Shown here piece by piece: positions 13,220-16,974 of a stretch of 16,974 nucleotides of DNA; the stretch's first letter is position 1, and every line of letters begins with the position of its first letter. The stretch comes from UBA1189 sp045612065 (GTDB lineage Bacteria > Bacteroidota > Bacteroidia > Bacteroidales > Bacteroidaceae), in the NCBI GenBank assembly GCA_045612065.1, contig JAZKYH010000060.1, positions 1 to 16,974 on the forward strand, given 5' to 3'. Under the pieces are notes generated by a model. It worked only from the letters and a program-made list of their open reading frames with translations. It had not been told where the DNA came from and searched no databases. A program made the translations under genes and the position numbers.

Positions 13220-15355
13220 ATGAAAAATAGTATCTTGCTGCTCATAGCAGCCTTTGCCACCCTCGTGACTAATGCTCACGACTTTGCGATCGGCGGCATC
13301 TATTACAACATCACTTCTGAAGCTGATAAGCAGGCCGAGGTGACCTTCAGGGGAGACTATTACTATAGTTATTCCGATGAGTACTCCGGCTCCATCACCA
13401 TCCCCGCCACCGTCACCTACAATGGCGCGGAGTATAGCGTAACGAGCATTGGAGACTATGCTTTCTATGAGTGCCGCAGCCTCGCCACCATCACCATCCC
13501 CGAGGGTGTAACGAGCATTGGAAGTAGTGCTTTCTCTGGTTGTAGCAGCCTCACCGCCATCACTCTCTCCGAGGGTGTGACGAGTATTGGAATCAAGGCT
13601 TTTGCGTATTGCAGTAACCTCACCGCCATCGTCGTGGCAGAGGGGAACAAAGTATACGATTCACGTGGTGGCTGCAATGCCATCATAAAGACAGCAAGCA
13701 ATACTTTGATATCAGGCTGCTCAACGACCACCATCCCCGAGAGCGTGACGAGCATTGGAGAGGGGGCTTTCTATAATTGCAAGAGCCTCACCGCCATCAA
13801 CATCCCTGCGAGCGTTACGAGCATTGGAGCCGAAGCTTTCGCTGGTTGTAACAACCTCACCGACATCAACATCCCCAAGGGCGTGACGAGCATTGGAAAC
13901 GGTGCTTTCCGTAGTTGCAGCAGCCTTACCGCCATCACCATCCCCGAGGGTGTGACGAGCATTGGAGACGAGGCTTTCCGGGGTTGCAGCAGCCTCACCG
14001 CCATCACCATCCCCGAGGGCGTGACCAGCATAGGAGACAATGTTTTCACAGGTTGCAGCAGCCTCAAGAGCATCACCATCCCTGAGGGCGTGACGAGTAT
14101 TGGATACCAGGCTTTCGCTTGGTGCAGCAGCCTCACCGACATCACCATCCCCGAGAGCGTGACGAGTATCGGAGCCCAAGCCTTCGAAGCCCAAGCCTTC
14201 GAAGGTTGCAGCAGCCTCACCGCCATCGTCGTGGCAGAGGGGAACAAAGTATACGATTCACGTGGTGGCTGCAATGCCATCATAGAGACAAATAGCAACA
14301 CATTGATTCAGGGTTGCTCTGCTACCATTATTCCCGAGAGTGTAACGAGCATTGGAGATTATGCTTTCTATGGTTGCAGCAGCCTCACCGCCATCACCAT
14401 CCCCGACGGCGTGACGAGCATTGGAAACGATGCCTTCTATGATTGCAAGAACCTCACCGCCATCACTTGCGAAGCCACAACACCGCCTACGATTGGTAAT
14501 TATTATACATTCCTTCAAGTAGACAAGTCCATTCCCATCTATGTACCCGCAGGCTCTGTAAAGGCATATAAGGCAGCAGAGGGTTGGAGCGAGTTTAGCA
14601 ACATTGAGAGGATGGCAGTGTCCATAACCCATATCACTCTAAGCCAGTCCTCGGTAACACTTATCGAGGGAGAGACTATCACACTCACCGCCACGGTAAC
14701 GCCCGACGATGCCACCGACAGTTCTGTAACCTGGAGCAGCAGCGCACCCAGCGTAGCCACTGTGGACAACACGGGTAAGGTGACTGCTATCGCTCCTGGC
14801 AGTGTCACCATCACAGCTACGGCCAACGACGGTAGCGGCGTGAGTGCGTCTTGCGAAATTATCGTGAAAGCAGCTCTTTTGGGTAAATGCGCTACACCTA
14901 TCATTAACCACATAGATGGAGAAATTATACTTACTTGCAGCACCGAGGGGGCAGAAATAAGAACTACCGTTACCACAGAGAATGATAACGAATACATAGG
15001 AACAAAATTTGAGTACATACCCACTCACACCTTCACCGCCTACGCCACCAAGGAGAACTACGAAGACTCTGATGTAGCCACCCTCACCATCTGTTGGATT
15101 CCCTGTAGCGAGAAGCATGAAAGTGAAGAGACAAGCATCCTCACCATCCCCTCCAAGCCCGTGCTCATCAGCGCTCGTGACGGTGTGCTCACCCTCAGCG
15201 GCCTTGCCGAGGGCACCGAGGTTACCCTCTACACCACCGATGGTGCTATGGTAGCCCATCAGCAGAGCAGTGCTGGCGAGGCAAAGTTCACCGTTGACAC
15301 CAACCAAGTATACCTCGTCCACATCGGCGACAAGGTGGTGAAGATTGGCATGTGA
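13220..15355 (+). CDS. BspA-like leucine-rich-repeat surface protein with Ig-like domain and T9SS-like tail
   Basis: The product (711 residues from ATG 13220) has a Sec signal (MKNSILLLIAAFATLVTNA) and about a dozen LRR_5/BspA-type repeats from about 73 to 455 (SIGxxAFxxCxSLTxITIPEGVT). A Big_2 bacterial Ig-like domain follows (about 467-550), then a beta-sandwich segment of the chitobiase-C-terminal type (about 556-628), and a C-terminal segment (about 640-711: LYTTDGAMV, VYLVHIGDKVVKIG) resembling type IX secretion sorting domains. BspA-like proteins are cell-surface adhesins that bind host or bacterial ligands; the ligand here is unknown. Two longer LRR variants share a 70-bp identical DNA segment. 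I chose 13220 because it gives a signal peptide and sits just after a promoter; the frame is open back to 13109. Confidence 0.9.
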   Translation: MKNSILLLIAAFATLVTNAHDFAIGGIYYNITSEADKQAEVTFRGDYYYSYSDEYSGSITIPATVTYNGAEYSVTSIGDYAFYECRSLATITIPEGVTSIGSSAFSGCSSLTAITLSEGVTSIGIKAFAYCSNLTAIVVAEGNKVYDSRGGCNAIIKTASNTLISGCSTTTIPESVTSIGEGAFYNCKSLTAINIPASVTSIGAEAFAGCNNLTDINIPKGVTSIGNGAFRSCSSLTAITIPEGVTSIGDEAFRGCSSLTAITIPEGVTSIGDNVFTGCSSLKSITIPEGVTSIGYQAFAWCSSLTDITIPESVTSIGAQAFEAQAFEGCSSLTAIVVAEGNKVYDSRGGCNAIIETNSNTLIQGCSATIIPESVTSIGDYAFYGCSSLTAITIPDGVTSIGNDAFYDCKNLTAITCEATTPPTIGNYYTFLQVDKSIPIYVPAGSVKAYKAAEGWSEFSNIERMAVSITHITLSQSSVTLIEGETITLTATVTPDDATDSSVTWSSSAPSVATVDNTGKVTAIAPGSVTITATANDGSGVSASCEIIVKAALLGKCATPIINHIDGEIILTCSTEGAEIRTTVTTENDNEYIGTKFEYIPTHTFTAYATKENYEDSDVATLTICWIPCSEKHESEETSILTIPSKPVLISARDGVLTLSGLAEGTEVTLYTTDGAMVAHQQSSAGEAKFTVDTNQVYLVHIGDKVVKIGM
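13618..13687 (+). repeat. 70-bp identical internal repeat of the BspA-like gene, copy 1
   Basis: Identical to 14215-14284. It encodes LTAIVVAEGNKVYDSRGGCN and the following residues, an irregular long repeat between ordinary 23-residue units. Confidence 0.92.
14174..14203 (+). repeat. 15-bp tandem duplication in the BspA-like gene
   Basis: GCCCAAGCCTTCGAA occurs twice in a row (14174-14188, 14189-14203), producing AQAFEAQAFE and lengthening one LRR unit by five residues. Confidence 0.92.
14215..14284 (+). repeat. 70-bp identical internal repeat of the BspA-like gene, copy 2
   Basis: Identical to 13618-13687, 597 bases downstream. The absence of synonymous differences suggests recent duplication or gene conversion. 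Confidence 0.92.
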
Positions 15356-15379
15356 TCATTTCCATCAAGGACATATTAA

Positions 15380-15416
15380 AGCACACGGGGCGCAGCCACA
15401 CTGCGTCCCGTGTGCT
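15380..15416 (+). terminator. Terminator hairpin after the BspA-like gene
   Basis: AGCACACGGGGCGCAG pairs with CTGCGTCCCGTGTGCT (16 bp, one G-T pair) around a CCACA loop, 24 bases after the stop. The downstream tract is T/C-rich rather than pure T. Confidence 0.8.
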
Positions 15417-15449
15417 GCTTCTCTCCCTCCGGACGAGTCAATGATGTCT

Positions 15450-15761
15450 TCAAGAAATAGGCGCAGACGTATCTTGAAGGCATTGCCCCCTCTCACCATT
15501 CAAAGCTAAGGTGGCAAGCGGCACTTGCAGAATTGGGAAATGAGGGTATTCCTCGGCAAATCTTTTCATGTTGCGCAGATTACGCTCTGAATAGCCTCTA
15601 TCATCGTGGGCAGATTCTTGTTCGCGTCTTGCTTCATGTTGATTGTGAATTTCTGTCTCGCAAAGGCATGAAATGCCCCAAGGGGCAAGTTTTTCAATAT
15701 TTATTTGTCTACGCCCACCGCGAAAGTCACGAAATGTCAACGTTCTTAGGAAAAGAGTCAA
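15450..15761 (-). pseudogene. Remnant of a DUF1016 (YhcG-type PDDEXK nuclease) gene
   Basis: An open frame of 103 codons contains RGYSERNLRNMKRFAEEYP and the following HFPILQVPLATLA (15504-15599). This resembles the start of the helical N-terminal domain of DUF1016/YhcG proteins (GYSERNLRNM is the family's signature), which are predicted PDDEXK nucleases linked to mobile elements and restriction-like systems. The expected following part (a WYHN-type motif and the nuclease domain) is missing, and the sequence on either side does not fit the family. I read it as a fragment of a decayed gene. Its first codons overlap the GTCAAC repeat array. It could be a chance frame outside the matched 32 residues. 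Confidence 0.45.
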
Positions 15762-15881
15762 CCTCTCCAGTGAAAGTAGTCAACTGTTCTCAGACGAGGC
15801 AGTCAACCAAATCCGTATGGGTAAGCAAGTGTTAAAAAACAAGGCCTAAAGAGAGTCAACCTTTTTCAGGAAAAGACACAC
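15736..15881 (+). repeat. Iteron-like array of GTCAAC direct repeats
   Basis: GTCAAC occurs at 15736, 15757, 15779, 15802 and 15855. The first four are spaced 21, 22 and 23 bases apart, and the spacers are related (TTCTTAGGAAAAGA, CTCCAGTGAAAGTA, TTCTCAGACGAGGCA); after the fifth comes TTTTTCAGGAAAAGACA. The spacing of about two helical turns puts all sites on one face of the DNA, as in iterons or regulator arrays. An inverted GTTGAC lies at 16106. Confidence 0.7.
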
Positions 15882-15888
15882 CTTGCAG

Positions 15889-16039
15889 GGTATTCAGGTA
15901 TTCAGTATTCAGTTAAATTAAAGTGATGATGATGTATAAAAAATAGGTTATATATATAATATAATATTATATATATAAAATTTTCTCTGCATCATTGCAG
16001 ACAAGAATAAAACAACTGAATACTGAATACCTGAATACC
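15889..16039. repeat. 26-bp perfect inverted repeat enclosing an AT-only cruciform
   Basis: The arms are 15889-15914 and 16014-16039, exact reverse complements made of GGTATTCA/TATTCAGT units, separated by 99 bases. Inside, 15948-15978 is an all-A/T palindrome with 13-bp arms and a 5-base centre. No clear target duplication flanks the arms. It could be a MITE, a cruciform regulatory site or part of an origin. Confidence 0.85.
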
Positions 16040-16330
16040 TCTACCTCGCGTGGCGCATGTCTTTCGAGTGAAGAGGGAAGAGTGAAGAGGAGAGGGGAAG
16101 AGTGAGTTGACTTTGTCGCAGGTACAGCAGGCGCGTGTGCAGGGCTGCTCCATGTCGGGAGGGAGGCTACGCGCGAGCGCGAGGTAGGTGTGGCAGCACG
16201 CACCGCCAACTCCCAACTCCTAACTTTCAACTCCTAACTAAATCATTTTTTTTCGTCCTCATCATCAGTGCTTTACACGGAGAACTTTGCAGAACTTTGC
16301 ATTTAGTCGGAGTGCCAAAAATCCGTGTAG
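16040..16330. other. Non-coding stretch with purine tract and short repeats
   Basis: I see no gene. Bases 16066-16106 are a purine-rich tract of GTGAAGAG/GGGAAGAG units. Bases 16171-16184 hold an alternating GCGCGAGCGCGAG run. Bases 16206-16240 hold AACTCCTAACT tandem units of a type also seen just upstream of rlmH (about 968-982). TACACGGA (16274-16281) and TCCGTGTA (16322-16329) form an 8-bp inverted pair just ahead of the -7 element at 16331. Confidence 0.5.
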
Positions 16331-16338
16331 TATCTTTG
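16331..16338 (+). promoter_or_regulatory. -7 element of the HU-like gene
   Basis: TATCTTTG followed by CA matches the Bacteroidota -7 consensus exactly. No convincing -33 TTTG lies 19-21 bases upstream. Use of this promoter would give the HU-like gene a leader of about 365 bases. Confidence 0.5.
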
Positions 16339-16367
16339 CATCAGAAACGAGGGATTAACACCCCTCC

Positions 16368-16505
16368 GAGTTCTTCGGCCAAAAGAACTCGCGAATATCG
16401 GGCCCGATATTCTTTCTGCCGCGAAATCGCGTACGCTCGGCTAAGTTCAAACAAGTTTGACTTGCTCTCGCTAAACCGCGATTTTGCATTGTCAATCGAT
16501 GACAA
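16368..16505. repeat. Cluster of consecutive palindromes in the HU-gene leader
   Basis: In order: GAGTTCTT..AAGAACTC (16368-16390); a 20-bp perfect palindrome GAATATCGGGCCCGATATTC (16393-16412); a long hairpin with outer arms GCGAAATCGCG (16421-16431) and CGCGATTTTGC (16477-16487) enclosing AAGTTCAAAC-AA-GTTTGACTT (16443-16463); and TTGTC..GACAA (16489-16505). This is either a composite intergenic repeat or a structured leader RNA. Confidence 0.82.
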
Positions 16506-16509
16506 AGGG

Positions 16510-16545
16510 GGCCTCCCCCTTCCCCTCCAAGGAGGGGTGACTCGG
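16510..16545 (-). repeat. CCGAGTCA-type palindromic repeat upstream of the HU-like gene
   Basis: On the minus strand it begins CCGAGTCACCCCTCC, has a CCCCTCCTTGGAGGGG hairpin and ends GGGGGAGGCC, like the copies at 8528 and 10421. GTGACTCG (16537-16544) also pairs with CGAGTCAC (16558-16565). Confidence 0.8.
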
Positions 16546-16649
16546 AAGACCGCGGAACGAGTCACTTAACCATGAGAGAGTAAAGAGAGGCAAGTGCGCA
16601 CTCATAGAGAACTATTAACTTAAACCATTAACCAGCTTTCTGCCCCCAC

Positions 16650-16695
16650 GATGACTGAAAGCTCCCTCCCTTCGGGGGAGGGCGGGGGAGAGGCT
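16650..16695 (+). repeat. GATGNCTG palindromic repeat just upstream of the HU-like gene
   Basis: Reads GATGACTGAAAGCTCC, a CCCTCCCTTCGGGGGAGGG hairpin and GAGAGGC. It ends 15 bases before the HU-like start codon, a T-rich stretch separating them, so the hairpin could stop or tune transcription into the gene. Its own ATG at 16651 is in frame with the HU-like ATG at 16711, but a TAA stop would need to be checked between them. Confidence 0.85.
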
Positions 16696-16710
16696 TTTAT
16701 TTTATTTACC

Positions 16711-16974
16711 ATGCCTATTACCTACAGAGTTTCAAAATGTACCAACCCAAAGTATCCCGAAGTGGACTACTTCAAGGGCACCTCAGTGAAGACTGGCGAC
16801 TACACCTTCGATGAGCTTGCCGAGGACATTGCTCTCGCCACCACCTGTACCAAGGGTGACATCATGGCCGTGCTGGCAAGTATCAAACCTTTCGTCACTA
16901 AGGCCCTGCTCGGTGGCATGCGTGTGGTGCTCAACGACCTGGGCTCGTTCCACATCGGCATCCAGGGCAAGTGC
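16711..16974 (+). CDS. HU-family (HU-related, HIG-type) DNA-binding protein, N-terminal part
   Basis: The 5' 88 codons are present; the gene runs off the right end. The sequence (MPITYRVSKCTNPKYPEVDYFKG, then DYTFDELAEDIALATTCTKGDIMAVLASI, then VVLNDLGSFHIGIQGKC) has the helix-turn-helix dimer core and the G-x-V-x-L-x-x-L-G-S-F strand of HU/IHF folds. It also has the N-terminal extension typical of the Bacteroidota HU-related family. Members bind and bend DNA with little sequence preference and are often found next to BT4734/DUF3987 and DUF4248 genes. The start at 16711 is the only ATG placing this extension correctly. Its leader carries palindromes and a repeat hairpin. Confidence 0.9.
   Translation, partial: MPITYRVSKCTNPKYPEVDYFKGTSVKTGDYTFDELAEDIALATTCTKGDIMAVLASIKPFVTKALLGGMRVVLNDLGSFHIGIQGKC

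Noticed and set aside
13465..14301. Antisense open frames with repeated units opposite the BspA-like gene
   Set aside because: Their repetitiveness simply mirrors the leucine-rich repeats on the plus strand.
13480..14470. The regularly spaced near-identical DNA units in the BspA-like gene as a CRISPR or satellite
   Set aside because: Units are about 69 bases, in frame, and encode a standard leucine-rich-repeat fold.
15736..15881. The GTCAAC array as a CRISPR
   Set aside because: The repeat core is only six bases, the spacing of 21-23 bases is too short, the spacers are similar to each other, and no cas gene is near.
16341..16569. Open frames on both strands through the HU leader
   Set aside because: They cover self-complementary palindromes, so both strands stay open together; no start context or family support.

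Overview
The window looks like a chromosomal segment of a Bacteroidales bacterium, probably Prevotellaceae. The grounds are several promoters of the Bacteroidota type (TTTG or TTGG, about 20 bases, then TAnnTTTG), a near absence of Shine-Dalgarno sequences, a BspA-like leucine-rich-repeat surface protein with a type IX secretion-like tail, and Bacteroidota-typical families (DUF4248, BT4734/VirE-N plus DUF3987, HU-related histone-like protein). The genus cannot be fixed from sequence reading alone.

Layout. 1-7193 is ordinary housekeeping DNA: the 3' end of gap (+), a minus-strand group of a two-part glycosyltransferase, a nitroreductase and rlmH, a META-domain (HslJ-like) lipoprotein (+), nudC (+) and clpC (-). 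Clear hairpin terminators separate gap, the META gene, and nudC/clpC. 7478-12990 is an accessory module read on the minus strand: a coiled-coil protein, a 160-residue unknown protein, an OB-fold (DUF3127-like) protein, a 102-residue unknown protein overlapping a BT4734/DUF3987 primase-helicase-like protein by 4 bases, an M15 peptidase and a DUF4248 protein, ending at a strong terminator. 13154-15416 is a self-contained BspA-like gene with promoter and terminator. 15417-16710 has no intact gene but much structure: a DUF1016-like remnant, an iteron-like array of GTCAAC units, a 26-bp perfect inverted repeat around an AT-only cruciform, and a palindrome-rich leader. This leads into an HU-family histone-like gene that runs off the right end.

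How it fits together. The accessory genes (replication-like protein, OB-fold protein, lytic-type peptidase, DUF4248, HU-like protein nearby) resemble a set recurrent in Bacteroidales genomes. I read it as a remnant or domesticated replication/lysis module of a phage or integrative element. No integrase, relaxase or capsid gene is visible, so its mobility is unproven.

The most unusual feature is a family of about 14 short GC-rich palindromic repeats (GATGNCTGNNAGC, hairpin, GAGGCC) packed into and around this module. Four copies are translated in the same frame within three genes. Others supply a C-terminal tail, another supplies a stop codon, one is read through in antisense, and two abut stop codons. 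One 97-bp stretch is present twice without a mismatch, once coding and once intergenic.
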